Source: Tachypleus tridentatus
Lineage: Eukaryota > Arthropoda > Merostomata > Xiphosura > Limulidae
NCBI RefSeq assembly: GCF_004210375.1
Contig: NW_027467782.1
Span: 27,817,276-27,881,275, forward strand
Direction: 5' to 3'
Length of the DNA stretch: 64,000 nt
The position numbers and the translations under genes were made by a program. Shown here piece by piece: positions 1-13,069 of this stretch. Position 1 is the first letter of the stretch. Each line of letters starts with the position of its first letter. The notes under the pieces were generated by a model. The model was given only the letters and a program-made list of their open reading frames with translations, was not told where the DNA came from and ran no database searches.

Positions 1-856
1 GGAAATGAGACAGAGGTGAAGGTTTAAATAATAAATGAAATATGTATTCAGACCCTTCCTTATCTACTTTGTTTTAGTAACCTTATACTTTTAAGCATCT
101 GCTGGTTCTCATTACTTGAAACATTTTTTAATAAAAGATTAACAAAATCATTGTAAGAAAATAAAACCAAGTAAAAGAAAATGCTTACTGGGAAGCAGAG
201 ATTTGGTTGGCAGGAAGAATTACATGGCTATGATGACTGGCAGTGTTTGACTCACTATAATTTTACTCTAGCATTTATATAATTTAGTGATTTAGAAGTT
301 TTGGATTCTGATATACATATGAACTCAATGAAAGTTATTGGTAATCCCAAGAATTACTGCTAAATGAGGACTGGACTGTTCCTCTTAGATGATTTTTGAT
401 AGACGTGCATGAATCAGTTAATGCTGTCTATAGACCAAGGATAACTTCATGATTGAGATTTCTTACCACAAGTTTAATAGTGTCTCTATTTTATACTTTT
501 ACAACTTTGCTGTTTCTAAGCCTTATTATATAAGATATATGTAGGAATATCAATGCATATAAGTAACTTGTATCCATGTGAATGCTTACATTCCATTGTT
601 CAGTTATATCACTTGATTAAACAGAGCTGCATTTCTTTGAGTAACTTATTGTATCTGTATTTTTACATGTGTAAAGTCTAGGTATGTGATAATTTATAAC
701 AACTATATGCATGTGTTATCAATTTCATTATAGATTACACTTGTTTATTAAATATATTTTGGTTTCATTTTACTCTTCTAGTATGTTAATTATGCCCTAA
801 CTCTCGACGTGTTGAATGTTAAGATCTCAGGCATTCTTTAACAAGGTTATCTCAAC
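1..856. other. Non-coding, probably intron
   Basis: AT-rich sequence with no open frame, RNA gene or recognised repeat. It lies upstream of a terminal exon on the plus strand, so it is probably the last intron of that gene. This is inferred from position only. Confidence 0.4.
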
Positions 857-1006
857 CATTAAATCAGGGGTTCCCAACTGGTGGGTAGACCCCCAGGGGT
901 CGTAGCATTGCATTGTTAGAAGTAGCTTGGGATAACATTTATTTTATTTCATCAATTACATTTTCATGTCGAAAGTGCCAAAAGGTTGTGAACCCCTGCA
1001 TTAGAT
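857..1006. mobile_element. hAT-type MITE with 8-bp target duplication
   Basis: The element itself spans 865-998 (134 bp). It begins CAGGGGTTCCCAAC and ends GTTGTGAACCCCTG, imperfect terminal inverted repeats of the hAT CAGGGG type. It is flanked by an 8-bp target duplication, CATTAAAT at 857-864 and CATTAGAT at 999-1006 (one mismatch). There is no coding capacity, so it was mobilised in trans. It sits in the presumed last intron of the gene ending at 1227. Confidence 0.85.
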
Positions 1007-1146
1007 AATACATTACTGTTGGATAATGTTTTCTCATAATAAATACTTACTTTCCTTCTTTTCTACCCATAATTATTTCAGGGTGAACTTTGAACCTTAA
1101 TCTTTAACACATGACAGTGACATTATTTTTATTCTTCTTGTTCTAG

Positions 1147-1227
1147 GCCTTACGACAAATGCGCACTGAAAGCTGTGAATGTCAAGAACATGGCAATAAA
1201 AAATGTTGTCTTCGTTGTTCATCATGA
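1147..1227 (+). CDS. Terminal coding exon of an unrecognised gene, cysteine-rich C-terminus
   Basis: A polypyrimidine tract ending TTCTTGTTCTAG at 1146 is a good 3' splice site. The frame then runs 27 codons (phase 0) to TGA at 1225-1227. The encoded end contains the motif SCECQEHGNKKCCLRC, six closely spaced cysteines among basic residues. This looks like the end of a secreted or disulfide-rich protein, but I cannot name the family. A 3' UTR follows with AATAAA near 1357. The upstream exons lie outside the window. The call rests on splice site, stop, cysteine bias and poly(A) signal together; no part of the gene can be checked from the 5' side. Confidence 0.5.
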   Translation, partial: ALRQMRTESCECQEHGNKKCCLRCSS

Positions 1228-1385
1228 ATTATTGTATCAAAAAAAAGAATTAGTTCTTTCAAATTTTTACTGAAATTGCTCTGTCTTATTCATGTAAAGT
1301 AATATTCTTGTAAATTCTTTAAGAAGAAATTATGCAGGTTATGTATTGTTTTATAAATAAATATTTGTGTTTTCATCAACTCATT
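1228..1385 (+). other. Putative 3' UTR with poly(A) signal
   Basis: AT-rich sequence after the TGA at 1225-1227, with AATAAA inside TATAAATAAATATTTG near 1351-1365. A cleavage site shortly after is likely but is not shown by the sequence. Confidence 0.4.
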
Positions 1386-2605
1386 GCATGAAACATCATT
1401 TGTTGACAGTGTATTACATATTTATATATTGAATATTTATTACGTTGTTTTTACTATAGATGTTACAGAAATGAATATTCTTAACTTTTTTTGTTGTTGT
1501 TGAAATATTTTTGATATACACTTTTCTAATTCCTGAAAATCACTAGAGGGTCTAGATAAGGAATTTTAGTATTAAAAAGTACAAAAGGTATAATACTGCT
1601 GTTGTATGACAAGTATAATTAATTATAATTATGCTTCACGTTATAGGAATTGCAAATTACTCATTATAGCCAGTCACTTCTGTAATTATGATCAATAATG
1701 TTTTGTCACTGAGTTATGAGATTCACATTGAAATCCTGTTGTTGAGATATTCATATGTGCTGAAGGAATACAGATATGTTGTAAGCTATATAAAGCATGA
1801 ACCTGAAGTGAAAAGATGAATACTTTAATCAGACTGGACTTGCTTCATTAACTGATTAATACAGTGTTCTCAAAATCATGGTATGTACAAGTAAAACCAG
1901 AAAAGTTGGCAGTGCGTGTTGCTAGCTGTTTGTCTTTCCTCCAGTCAGTAACTCAAAATGAGTGGCAGCAACAGAGATAGCCTTTGTAGTTTTGTCATAT
2001 CAAACAAATAGTGAGCAATTTTGATGTTAATTGGAATCAAATTTGAGATCCTTGATTTGTGAGCTCCTCTCTCAAATTGCCAAAGCTTAAAATCTTGAAG
2101 TCAAAAATAAATAATGAAGCTAAAACTCAACACACAAAATATACCATTATCTAGCTCTGTACTTAATAACAAACAAACATATATATATATATTTATAATT
2201 CAATTTTTTAAGTATTGAAATAATCAAAATATATAATTTTAACAGGTTTATAGTTTCATGACAATTGATATGATTGCAGTTTTATTAACTCTTTAAGTTC
2301 AAGTGAATACCTCATTAGGTTCTTGCTCATGTAGAGAATGATACACAATTTAGCTGTGTCCACATACATCCTTTACTGCATGTGTCATGAGGATTTTAGT
2401 GATTTGCATTCAGGATTTAATTAAACTATTTTTACATTCTACTAATTAGTATAGCATAAAATTGTAGCTAAAATCTATATTTTACAATAGTATAAGTTTT
2501 AGTTTCTTACTTTTATAAAGCAATATTCTTTAAAATCCCAAATTTCTCCTACTGTGACAAATGTGACAGTTTTATTATAGACTGTCCCCTTTTCAAATTT
2601 ATTCA
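1386..2605. other. Intergenic, nothing recognised
   Basis: No exon-like open frame, RNA gene or named repeat seen. Contains a short (AT)n run near 2180. Confidence 0.4.
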
Positions 2606-2735
2606 CAACTATAAGTACAAAATTTAACATATATTACTCACTATATTACCATCATCACTGAAACAAAATATTTATAGCTTTGTATCTTGTTTAGTTACAG
2701 AGCTATCAGATAGAAAATCAGACACCTCTTGCCAC
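2606..2735 (+). repeat. Unclassified dispersed repeat R1, copy 1
   Basis: The block with ATTACTCACTATA, then TTAGTTACAGAGCTATCA and a GATAGAAAATCAGAC-like end recurs near 61725-61855. Shorter pieces are near 61236-61275 and 50750-50785, all in the same orientation. No terminal repeats, tRNA head or coding region were found, so the class is unknown. Confidence 0.5.
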
Positions 2736-2993
2736 ACCCACCAGCATACACAACAATATTACACTTTCCAAAAAAGCACAGAACATAGTTAGTGGAGCAG
2801 AGAAATTATGTAAAAGCTTTACGAGATGTTTGTTGGACTCTGACAAATTGTTGCTGACTTGAAATGCTTCCCAAACACTGTCAAGTACATCATAGATCAA
2901 GAGACTGAGATGTGTAAATTTGAAAATAGGAAAGGAAAAGTAGAACACCTAAATTAAATGATACTGATGTTTTTTTAATATCTTTGTTTATGC

Positions 2994-3800
2994 AGTCTTT
3001 GAAGCAGAAGGAAGACTTTTGTTGATCTCAAACTATGAGATAAATGACCATGTACCAAATAACAAAAAAGTGACCAGATCTACAGTATCAAGGAGACTAA
3101 ATGAGAATGGAGTATTTGGTTATGTAGCAGTTAAGAAAACCTTTACCTTGTTTTCAAGTATTGTCAAGATACTGAAATTTGCTAAAATTACGTAAACTGT
3201 ACTGTTGATGATTTGAAAGGGGTGTTATGGACAGTTGAGTTAAAGTCTGCAATATTTGGTTCATAACATAGGTTATACATCCAGCAGAAGAAAAAAAAAG
3301 TGAAATATATTTACCTCAATATAGAGCATCTACCATGACGTATGGGGAACCAGTGTGATGGTTTGGTGGTGTTTTGTGCTGAGGTGACAAAAGATATTTG
3401 TAAAATAGCTGAAACAATGGACCAGTGCAACTACCATCAGATACTGATCTGTCAAAGTATACCCAGTGGCTTGCATATTACTGGATTGTACTGTCAAGAA
3501 GTTAATGATTTCAAACACTCATCCAACCTAAGCAAAAATTACTTAGCTAAGAAAGAAACTGTTGGAGTGATGGTCCCCAAAGAGCTCTGATCTCAGCCCA
3601 GTTGAACAAATTTGGAATTTTATGGATCAAAACTTGACAAATCAAAAGTTAATTCTGAAGAAAATTTATGGAGTGTATGAGAGGGATTTGGAGTAAAGTC
3701 CCAAAGGACAGTTTGATTAAACTTGTTGCAGAAATGCCTTATAGACTGTCTGCAATTATTAGTGCAAATGGTAGACATAGAAAATATTAACTGTGCTAAA
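2994..3800 (+). pseudogene. Tc1/mariner-type transposase remnant
   Basis: Three stretches align by eye with Tc1-like transposases. A helix-turn-helix-like piece (TRSTVSRRLNE-like) is at about 3075-3110. A catalytic-core piece at 3342-3590 includes GTMDQxxYHQILI-like and KHSSNLSKNYLAKKE motifs. A DLSPVEQIW-like piece is at about 3590-3620. In the family DPKHS follows the second catalytic Asp and DLxPIExxW precedes the Glu. Stops and frameshifts separate the pieces, so the gene is dead. Terminal inverted repeats were not resolved. Confidence 0.8.
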
Positions 3801-3890
3801 CTCAAGCACTTCCACTGAGTTTCTGTTATACTAAATATGCAGGTGAATAAACTTTTAATGTTTCACCTGTGATTTACCTTCCATTATTAT

Positions 3891-4153
3891 TGGCCAGGTG
3901 ATTAAGGCACTCGACTCGTTATCTGAGAGTCGCGGGTTCGTATCCTCGTTACGCCAAACATGCTCGCCTTTTCAGTGGTAGGGACGTTATAATGTGAGGA
4001 TCAATCTCACTATTCGTTGGTAAAAGAGTAGCCCAACAGTTGACGATGGGTGTTGATGACTAGCTGCCTTCCCTCTAGTCTTACACTGCTAAATTAGGGA
4101 CGGCTTGCACAGATAGCTCTCGTGTAGCTTTGTGCAAAATTCAAACCAAACCA
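3891..4153 (+). repeat. SINE-A (tRNA-derived), near full length
   Basis: Begins with the tRNA-like head GGCCAGGTGATTAAGGCACT and a GGGTTCG B-box region. The family body follows (ACTATTCGTTGGTAAAAGAG, TAAATTAGGGACGGCT), then GTGCAAAATTCAAACCAAACC. Reads in plus orientation. Confidence 0.9.
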
Positions 4154-4549
4154 TTATTTTTTAAAAGTAGCCTGAAATCTAATTTTTGACAGACTTTTTC
4201 TCAACACTTTTCTATAGTACTGTCTACATTATATAATTATAATTTCATACAAACAAGTTATTAAATTCATCTTATAAAATAATTTCATGGAAGAAACTTT
4301 CAGACAGTAAAACATTGAGCTCTGCAAGCTTTCACTGATTACAGTCATTATTCTTTCCAGTTTTGGTTAACTGCCCAAATGATATAAGATGGAGATAAAT
4401 TGTGTTATTAGTTGAAATTGTAGAAGACTAACTCCCTTCAGAGGACACAGCAGATAACCTGAAGGGTCTTTGCTATAAAAAAATACACGTGATCGAGAAT
4501 AAGGATTTTTCTTTAACTTATTCATTTCCTTTTGCTAAAATTTTCTTGG
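4154..4549. other. Intergenic, nothing recognised
   Basis: AT-rich sequence with no coding or repeat signal that I can identify. Confidence 0.35.
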
Positions 4550-4661
4550 GGCAAGGCGTTATATCTGCGGATTTACAATGCTAGAAAGCAGATTCAAATA
4601 CCCGTGGTGGGAAGGACATTGACAGCCCTTTAACACTTTGTGCTTAACTACAAACAAACGA
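4550..4661 (+). repeat. SINE-B (tRNA-derived), diverged copy
   Basis: Matches the second SINE family of the window: TCTGCGGATTTACAATGCTAG, then a GATTCAAATACCCGTGGTGG B-box region and the tail TTTGTGCTTAACTACAAACA. Other copies are at 13070, 15350, 35332 and 49731. Confidence 0.75.
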
Positions 4662-6758
4662 ACTGTCGTTGAAAATGAAATTGTGTGTATTGCTGATTTT
4701 GCATTCTTGTGAATATTAAAATTTAAATATACACGATTGACATCAGTAGATTAATATAATACGACACAAATGTGATATTTGTTATAGTTGATTAATAAAT
4801 CACAAGTGATTAGCTATTAAATAAAGTATTATATTTCTACTATTTCTATTTTATTTATCAGTAGGTAATTAGACTGAGTTTTGGAAAAAAGTTATATTTC
4901 CATTTTTTTATCAATGGGTGATTAGGTATTGGAAACGTAATGTGTTTCAAATAGCCACAAAACCTATATGAGTGGAAGTCTCACAAAGTGCTATATCTCC
5001 ACGTGGTATCACAAGCTTTCTCAAGGTAAAAGAACAACAACAACAGAAACAAGATGTGTCTTGAAAAGGCTTCCTTGATTGAAGTTTCAAGTCAAATCAG
5101 GTGGTCCACAGTGAAGCTCTGTCATCAAAATCCACATTGGGTGGGTTAGAGGTTGTTTGATTCAAGGAAACAAACAAGACTAGTGTTAGCCATCCTAAGA
5201 TTTTTCAGAGACAGCTTCTCAAAGGAAGTGGGCAGTAGATTGAAAGTATGTTAGGATCCTTGCATTTATTTTTGAAATATAAACAAATGCAAATTTACAG
5301 TTTGTGTAACTATCATAGAACACACAGATGTGTTACTCATAACAACAGCTGAGTCTCTGCATTTTGTTTTTAGTATTTACAAATTTAGTTTCAGGAATAG
5401 AATATGTAGCAGAGATCTTTGACACTGTTCATGAAGTTTACTTTTGATGTTCCTTTTCACAATGCTTGATCCACAGATGATACTTGCTTTTCTTTCTCAC
5501 ATATAAACGTTTGTGACGTCTGTACATGTCATGCTTATTTAGTAAGTAATACTTCTATACTTCATCCTCTGATGAGACTTCATTGTTAGTCTACTGGAGG
5601 TTCATGAGGAAATGTTTTTGTTCCCAATTTTGTGTAAAGCTGCTTTCGAGAGTTATGTATAGTAGCCATCCATAATTTAGCAGTTGTAAACTAGGGTAAA
5701 CACAACTAGTTAACATCACCTTCTTCACATCATGGAGTTATGATGTTCTAAAGAAGGTAATGTTACTCTAGTTCACGTATAGTAGTAAATTACATAGTAT
5801 TTCTAAATCCAAATAAAATTTTATTTCTTATCCACAGAATCTCTTGGAAATAAGAAATATTTTTTACTTTACAGATCCATGCCTTTGGATGATCATTATT
5901 CATCATATAAATATTTATCTTCATCCCTTGTCTGATTTGGTAAACATTTTCAGCTTAGTCAAGACAATATTCACCTATAGGGCCAAAAGCTCTTTGCTTC
6001 CCTGTATGTGCAGAAAATTTCAACCTCAAATTCTTGATCTGGATGTTTCCCTTATACAGCAGAACGCCAGATACTGTTCATGCAAATTTGTTCAAGAAAG
6101 AAATCCAGTCAGAACTGCAACAAATAATAGATTATTCATCTCAGGAAGGAGTCACAATTACACTTTCAATCTTACTCAAGAAACTGGTGTGTTATGTTTT
6201 CTTGGATGAAGTCTGGCAGCCACACTTTGCCATTTAAAATACTTCACTCAAAGTTCAGGATATCAAGGAGTCATAAAGTAGATACCACAAAACATTCTGC
6301 TGACAAAATCAGGTATTGTCTCAGATAAGTACTCAGCATCCCTTTAAATCTTCATTCAATATCCCACCTAAATTGATATTGTTATACCTCGCTTAAGCTA
6401 CCAAGATGTCTTTACTTGGTTGGTTCACACTGTTTACAGATTGACATTTTGCTGATAAAGATATTTAATATCCTTTTAGAAATACTAACGTTTTAAGTTA
6501 ATTCTCCAAGGGTAGAAATATTCTAAATTTTCAGCAGGACACCTCAAAATTTTCACCAGACATTACCGAAAACAAGAAATCAAGTAGAGACAATTATTAT
6601 ATAAAACAGAATCATTTTATTCATAGCACTGAAACATTATTTCAAAGCAAGTGGCAACAAGCCTTGTATCCATTAAAATGACACATCAATCAAACTGGTA
6701 GATTTAGTCATCCAGCACTGAGACATAAGCTGATGTAGACTCAGTATCTCTGTTGTCT
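4662..6758. other. Intergenic; no gene assigned
   Basis: Two overlapping plus-strand open frames at about 5844-6237 have no recognisable motif, no convincing splice context and no AT depletion. The rest is AT-rich and featureless. Confidence 0.35.
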
Positions 6759-7145
6759 TTACGTGTGTGAGTTCCATGTGGACTCACAAATTGTCTGTTG
6801 TTTTGTTTTTTTACTGTCCTTCCACCAGGATTCTACAGACTTGCACAGTAATTCTATGCTTGCAAGATCACAGGTCTTATTTTTAGCTAATTTTATTGTC
6901 ATCAAGTCATTAAGAGAATCATTTATTAGTTTGGACCACCAATCATCCTTAATAACTGCCATCTGGGAAAATCCATGTTCTGGTTCAGCAGATGACACGG
7001 AAATCACCTGCATGTGGCATACCAAGGCCAACACTGTTGATCCAGGGAAAGGTTTACCATCCTCAACAGTAATTTGACTTGCAACTGACTCTTTCGTGGC
7101 ACTTTTTGAGCATCTGGCTCTTATCTGACCACTAATAACAATCAC
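6759..7145 (-). pseudogene. hAT-superfamily transposase C-terminal fragment
   Basis: The open minus-strand frame of 128 codons carries VISVSSAEPEHGFSQM, then ND-SLNDLMTIKLA. This is the signature of the C-terminal dimerisation region of hAT transposases and hAT-derived proteins (SxAxxERGFSxMNxIKxxxR...LxxLMxIxL). The usual Cys-Glu-Arg is Pro-Glu-His here. Only the C-terminal part is present. The upstream zinc finger and catalytic core were not found, so this is a truncated remnant rather than a working gene. A host gene derived from hAT is possible but less likely. Confidence 0.7.
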
Positions 7146-10100
7146 CTTTCCTCTAAGTAACCACTTGCCAGTTTGTTCACATGTTGTGAGCTCTTTATGT
7201 ATTTCTATATACTTATAGTTTATACTCAGAGAGCCACTTAAATAATATTAATTACACGATATTATATAATGTTTGCATGTTATTATTTTGTGTTCCTAAT
7301 TTAATTCAGCAAAGTATTAACAAGTGTTAACTTTTATCCAGACTTACTACAATAAAGTACAAGATCCACAAGTAAGTACTAAAAGTCTTGCTTTTATATT
7401 TCTCATTTATTGTTACAAAAGTGAGTACAATGTGAAACTCAGAATATTATTAGAATAGAAAAGAAAATATGAGTGAAACAATTTTTCAGGAATCTATGCA
7501 TGTAAAATGCATGTGCTACATAATTTAGTGTTTGTTTATTTTACTCCAGTTTTAGTCATTTGTCTACCAGGTGTTTATAGGTGCATACTTACATAGTTCA
7601 AAAAATATTAAAACAACAAAACTAAATGAAGACAAAATTTAAATTGTTACAAGTCTGGGATTATTTAGGATAAATAACTTATTTTATGTAACAATCTACA
7701 GTTATTCTAGAAGAAAAAATGGTAGATTTATCTTGTATTTTTTTCGAAACAATCCCTGAGGAAGGGTAAGAACAATGAATAAGCCCAACAGACTACCAGA
7801 AGTTAGAGTACATTCATATGATGAGATGAAGCATCAGTGAACAGATACAGATCCATCTTAGATAAAGATAGTGGCACATTGATGGTGATGCCAGAGAGGC
7901 AAGCCACCATTATAAATCCTGGGCTGGAGGAGGGGGCATATGAACTATTTTCGTCAAGATTTCAGTGAGTAATTCTTCTGTGAATGCAAGGTTCAGAGGA
8001 GAAGATGGAAATGTCTGTGTGTGATCAAAGAGTTAGTTGGTTTTAGTGAAGCCATGGTCCCCATCATCAAATTATCTCTCATGAACTATAAGTTGAACAA
8101 GTGTAGATTTTGGTGACTAGTCACTCACAGGCAAATGGAAAAAGGCTGAGCAAAACTCAGAAAGGGCTTAAGAAACACTCTCAAGTGAAACTTGAGTGTG
8201 AGCAAGGAAAAATTCAGAAATATTAATGAACACCACAATTTCGATATACTGCAGATAGAAGAAAGTGGTTGGAGGAGAAGAGAGAGAGAATTTGGGTAAA
8301 AGACTACAGGTAAAAATACAGAATTATCCACCTCACCTGTGTACATAAAAGTGTGACCCAAGTGGATTTAGTAGTGACTGACAACCTCAATGAATCATAT
8401 ACAGGTAACAAAGGAAAGTTGTGAATTAGAAATTCTTACACAGGAAATTGGGGACTAAAGCAAGGTATAGTGGTGGAAGTTTCAGTTTGCAACAGTGTGT
8501 AAACTAAGGATAAAATGAAGGATTGATTTTAGCTTCTGATTAAATTTAATTAGAACTACAACAAAAAATTTTGGAGAAAAGAAACAGGGAATGATAATCA
8601 CCTACAAAAATTCTAAAGAGCATGGTGCAGCACCTCAGCCTTTGGCACAGAGATGAGAGGTAAAGTATGGTTAGAAGAATCAAGTAAAGACAAAAATACT
8701 GAGAACTAAAATGTGAAACCAATACTAAATAATCTGACCCCATTCTCCCATAACAAACCTAACAAGATAAATCCCAATTGTGGAAATCAAGGAAAAGGAA
8801 TTCAGAATCATTAAAATTGAAGATATAAGAATCAGACAGGTGTGAACTTGTAAGAATACAGTTGGTCAAGGAAAGATAAAACAAATATTATTTATGGTTA
8901 GGATTAGGAAGAAGCAAATAAGACTAACTTTTCCCATAACTGGAGATGGGTACTATTGCTTGTCATTTACTAATCTGTTTGCATGTCTTTATGAAAACCA
9001 TATTTTGGAAAATTAGCTGTCGAGTTACGGTGCAAGTTTGTTACTTTTTTTATCCCTGATATTTCTTAATACTTATTATCCATAAAACAATATTTATTAC
9101 TTTTGAATTCCTTTATGTCCCTTTTATTAACATTTATATTTTAATCACTTTTCATGTCATATTATTATTTTGCTGTATAAACACCCATAATAATTTCCCT
9201 TTTAAGTTAAATGTTTCAAATACCTTTTCATACTCTTTTATACCAAAAATTGTTGTTCCATAGTTTATTTGTAATCATAAAACACAAATAAAATTAGTCC
9301 CATATGTCAAATTATTTCAGTATCTAATCAAAACAATTCTGGTGTATCATGATAGTCTTCTTTTCATAACTATAATGTTACTACACATTTCTTCACACTT
9401 AATTTAGTAATTTCCAATTTTCCTACAACAAAGAAAGGTCTACCTTTTAAAGATACCAATATTATGTGGTTTCTTATTTTTGTTGTTCATTGATTTTTTG
9501 AACATATATATCTTCTGAACATCAGAAGCTGATTAATCAAAGGTTTCATTATGATATCTTTGTTATATTCAATTACTCTCAACAGGCAAGTCAGTTTTTA
9601 TTGTATCTTTATAATAAACTTTAAAACAAAAATGATTCTGTATCATAAGAAATAGTTTACAAGTTTATGTTACAATCTATAGAGATGAATAAATTTAAAA
9701 TAAATCTAATGAAAATATTAATTTATAACTCCCATGAAAAAACAACAACTTGTATATATAAGAAATATAATAACGACCCTTTATCTATTTGGCTATAATA
9801 TATTATGTCTTTTGGCTTTTTAACACCAAATATGCTCTCGGTGAATGCAAACAAAGGTTTGGGGAAATATCTTATAGCATTACATTTGAAAAGTAACACC
9901 ATTTGTCTCTAATTATCACAAAGATGCAAAGTGTAAAAAAAAAAATTCAATTTCTATAGTATTTTGGACATTATAAAAATGGTATCCACATCACACATGC
10001 AAGATCAGAACGAATAAAACACAAAATAATATAACAAATGGCAGTGATAACGTACAATCACTAAGCTTTGAAACTGATAGCAATGTGGATCCTGCCTGCT

Positions 10101-11572
10101 ACTGACTGCAAGGTAGATGCTCTAAGCAACTGATAACTGCCACAGCACTCTCCACAACCCTGTGAATAGTGTCTTACAAATGGAAGAGAGTGGAGAGATG
10201 AAGTCCTAAAACATGCTCAAATACCTGCCAGTGCTGTATACAGAGGAAGTGGAAGGAGAGGAAGAACTGATCAGCTGTAGCAAGCTTCTGCAGTTGTACC
10301 ACAGCCTCTTCAAGTGCAACAACCTGCAACTGATAACTAGCAGGGATGCAATAATTAGATCTATCTGAAAATTACTGGCTTGAACATAACATTCAACCTG
10401 TTGATTATTTTCATTTTTGTTCAAGATGGAGCTCTCTAATTTAGTTCTCAAGAGAGGAAGAGAAGAATCAACCTGTAGACTAATGGAAACATTTTAGCTC
10501 ACCATCACTTGTTCAGAAATGTCCAGAAATAGTTTTGAACTAATAACTTCCTTTCTTCACTTCCCAGACAATGGTCTTCACAAAGTACAATGAGGTCAGC
10601 TTCGATTTTATTCTATCTGGAAAATATATCCATTATACATATCAGTTACCATTATTATTATAGCACTGAATTTGGTCCTAGTAAACACCTACCTATTAAT
10701 GAAAGCATCAAATTCAAGAGTTGTGTATCTTATAGGCAATAACTGTTATCTAAACCCATCAGTCAGGGAATAAAAAATAGGCATTATGGAATAACAAATA
10801 TAGTTAGGCTTCAAACTTTATCATTTCTTATGTTAAAAGAATTATTGTCACTTCAGCTGTTTTGTTGTTTCTGAATCTATTTGTTCAGAATTACTGTAAG
10901 GATGTGAATACAGAAGTGCAATAATGTACACTGGAAGTTTCTATTCATTATCAAGTTTATTTGTTAAACTACAAAGATTGAAATTTGTCAGATAATGTTT
11001 TCTTTCATTTTAGAGAAAAATCTATTCAATGCTGTAACACTGAGTATGTACAGTTTCAAATAAGCAATACACCAGTTTATCCATATTTAATAAACTGAAA
11101 AAATGGTAATTTGTCTAATTTTAGTAATTTTCTTATTTGGGAAATGAGTAATAGCTGTGGGATACAGATATACAACTTTATCAATGAACATTCTAAAAAG
11201 CTTGTACATTTAAGTAGTTTAGTCAATATATCAATTAACAAGCTACCCATATTAACTGCAGAAAAGTTGACTCCCTTTTCATAGTATATGCCATATATTC
11301 ATTAAAAGAGCCAAAAAAAGGGGTGAAAATTGATTAATTATAATAAAATTGAAGTAAGATCCAAAGCTGTTTGCAAGAAATGTGAAATTCCTTGAAAAGT
11401 ATGTCCATCTTATGGCATGATCACTCAAGAAATAGCACGAACACTTTTTTTGTAAAATGGCTGAAAATTAAGTAATTCAGACCAAAATAATAATGTAAAC
11501 ACAAACTAGGGAATGATGCATTAAGTAACATGTAAGATGCTAAAATCAGTGAATGATAATAATGAAAAACGC
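7146..11572. other. Long stretch without a confident gene
   Basis: Contains a purine-rich block at about 7750-8900 and a coiled-coil-like open frame on the minus strand at about 10200-10460. In one frame the latter has ALEEAVVQLQKLATADQF, reminiscent of LINE ORF1 proteins but not assignable. CAACTGATAACT occurs twice, near 10129 and 10327. A piece of dispersed repeat R2 lies near 7675-7745. Nothing else is recognised. Confidence 0.35.
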
Positions 11573-11718
11573 TTCTCTTTACCAATGAATAGTGAAATTG
11601 ACCGTCTTTATAACACCCCACAGCTGAAAGGGCGAGCATGTTTAGTGTGACGAGGATTCAAAGTCGCGACCCTCGGTTTACGAGTCGAGTGCCTTAACCA
11701 CCTGACCATGCCGGTCCC
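11573..11718 (-). repeat. SINE-A, minus orientation, 3' truncated
   Basis: Reverse complement of the SINE-A head and first half of the body: ACCAATGAATAGTG, then GAAAGGGCGAGCATGTTTAG, then CGAGTCGAGTGCCTTAACCA and CCATGCCGG. The A-rich tail half is missing. Confidence 0.88.
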
Positions 11719-12395
11719 AGAAAAAGAAATATATGGTGAATAACATAGAGAACTAACCTATTATCGGTTCGCTATATACCATGTTCAGTGAACAGAACAA
11801 CACTGAAATCCGAGGTTCGATTCCTCAAAATGGAAAGGACGCAGAGAATCAATTGTGGAACCCTGCTCTTAAGAAACACAGCAACAATAGCACTCGATTC
11901 GCTATTTTATCAGCATTAAATTACTTTCGCCAATTGCCAAGCTCATCTTTACTGTTTGGGATAAGGCCTATAAGTCTTTAATTTTTCATAATTGAAATTA
12001 CACATTTTAATGACGAGGATAAATATTCATAATTAATTCATTAGTCCATTGAATAATTAATCGTGACGATATATTTCCTTATTGTTTACGTATCTAAAGT
12101 TCTCATTTATACGTGCCAAGTTGATATTTATTGTTATTAATCGAACCTTTCTTTTTCAATTTTGCGAAACAATACTCATAACAACAGGCTTAATACTAAT
12201 ATATAACTTAGTATTGTTACCTGAATATTATTTTCGACAATCACAATATAGTTACTAAGAGTTCTTCAACAACAATATATATTGTGTAATTTCAACAGTT
12301 ATTTAGATTATTAACATATCTTAGCAACATAAACCTTTAGAGAAAAGTAGCCCATAGCGTACGCAAATCAAAGAGACAGAGAAATTTCCTGAATA

Positions 12396-12789
12396 ATGGA
12401 TTTATTATTGCAAATTTTATTTGCCTTAGTTATCTTCCTTGCGGAAATCCAAACTACGGTGTTTGGAAGAGCTATTTTACCAAGCATACATGTAAAAGCT
12501 AAGTACACATACATCCGTCGAGGAGAAGATATTGAAGTTAAATGTATCCCACCTGGTTACAAACAAAAATATTTATTCAGCGATGTTGTCAGCTACAAAT
12601 GGACAAGCCGAACAGGCACAATTGGATCTGTAGGAAACAAAATCAGAATGGACAAGTATACAGGCGACCTTATAATTAAAGACGTTCAAGCTTTCGATAT
12701 GGGTGATTATAACTGTAATGTTATTTACTGGAATGAAGACATCAGGCCACAAACCAAACAACAAATCGTTGTGAACCATTATTTAAAAG
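12396..12789 (+). CDS. Exon 1A: signal peptide and Ig domain of a receptor-like protein
   Basis: ATG at 12396 opens a hydrophobic signal peptide (about residues 1-23, LLLQILFALVIFL core). One immunoglobulin-type domain follows at about residues 32-128. The paired cysteines lie in EVKC and DYNC, with the core Trp in SYKW and the canonical DMGDYNC motif before the second Cys. The 5' splice site AAAAG|GTAGAT ends the exon at 12789 after one base of a codon (phase 1). That is compatible with exon 2 at 14636 joined through a Val codon. Together with exons 2-6 the gene encodes a predicted type I membrane protein of about 444 residues. The family is not one I can name; Ig plus ephrin-receptor-like cysteine module is the domain description only. 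Confidence 0.85.
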
Positions 12790-13069
12790 GTAGATAATTG
12801 TACTGAATATTTATAACTTCATGTGAATATTTATCTTTCACTTAGAAAATAATTTCCGCTAACATAGTATTCTAATTAACGGGGATTTAGAGTTAACATC
12901 AATTTAAATTTACCATGGAATCTAATACGATATTTGTACAACAAAAAACGTTCAAGGCTCATACAAAAATACACGTGTGGTGAGTGGCCGTAAAGTTACA
13001 TACATAGGCCAAACTAAGTGCTGTTTGAAAGTTAATTTAGGAATATATACGGATACCGCACAGATCGCT

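Noticed and set aside
5844..6237. Two overlapping plus-strand open frames of 121 and 67 codons
   Set aside because: No motif, no splice-site pair and unremarkable composition; could be chance in AT-rich DNA.
8125..8743. Minus-strand open frames rich in Leu, Ser and Phe
   Set aside because: They mirror a purine-rich plus strand, which depletes stops on the other strand; no family resemblance.
10206..10460. Coiled-coil-like minus-strand sequence as a host exon
   Set aside because: Resembles LINE ORF1 coils only vaguely, with stops on either side; left unassigned.
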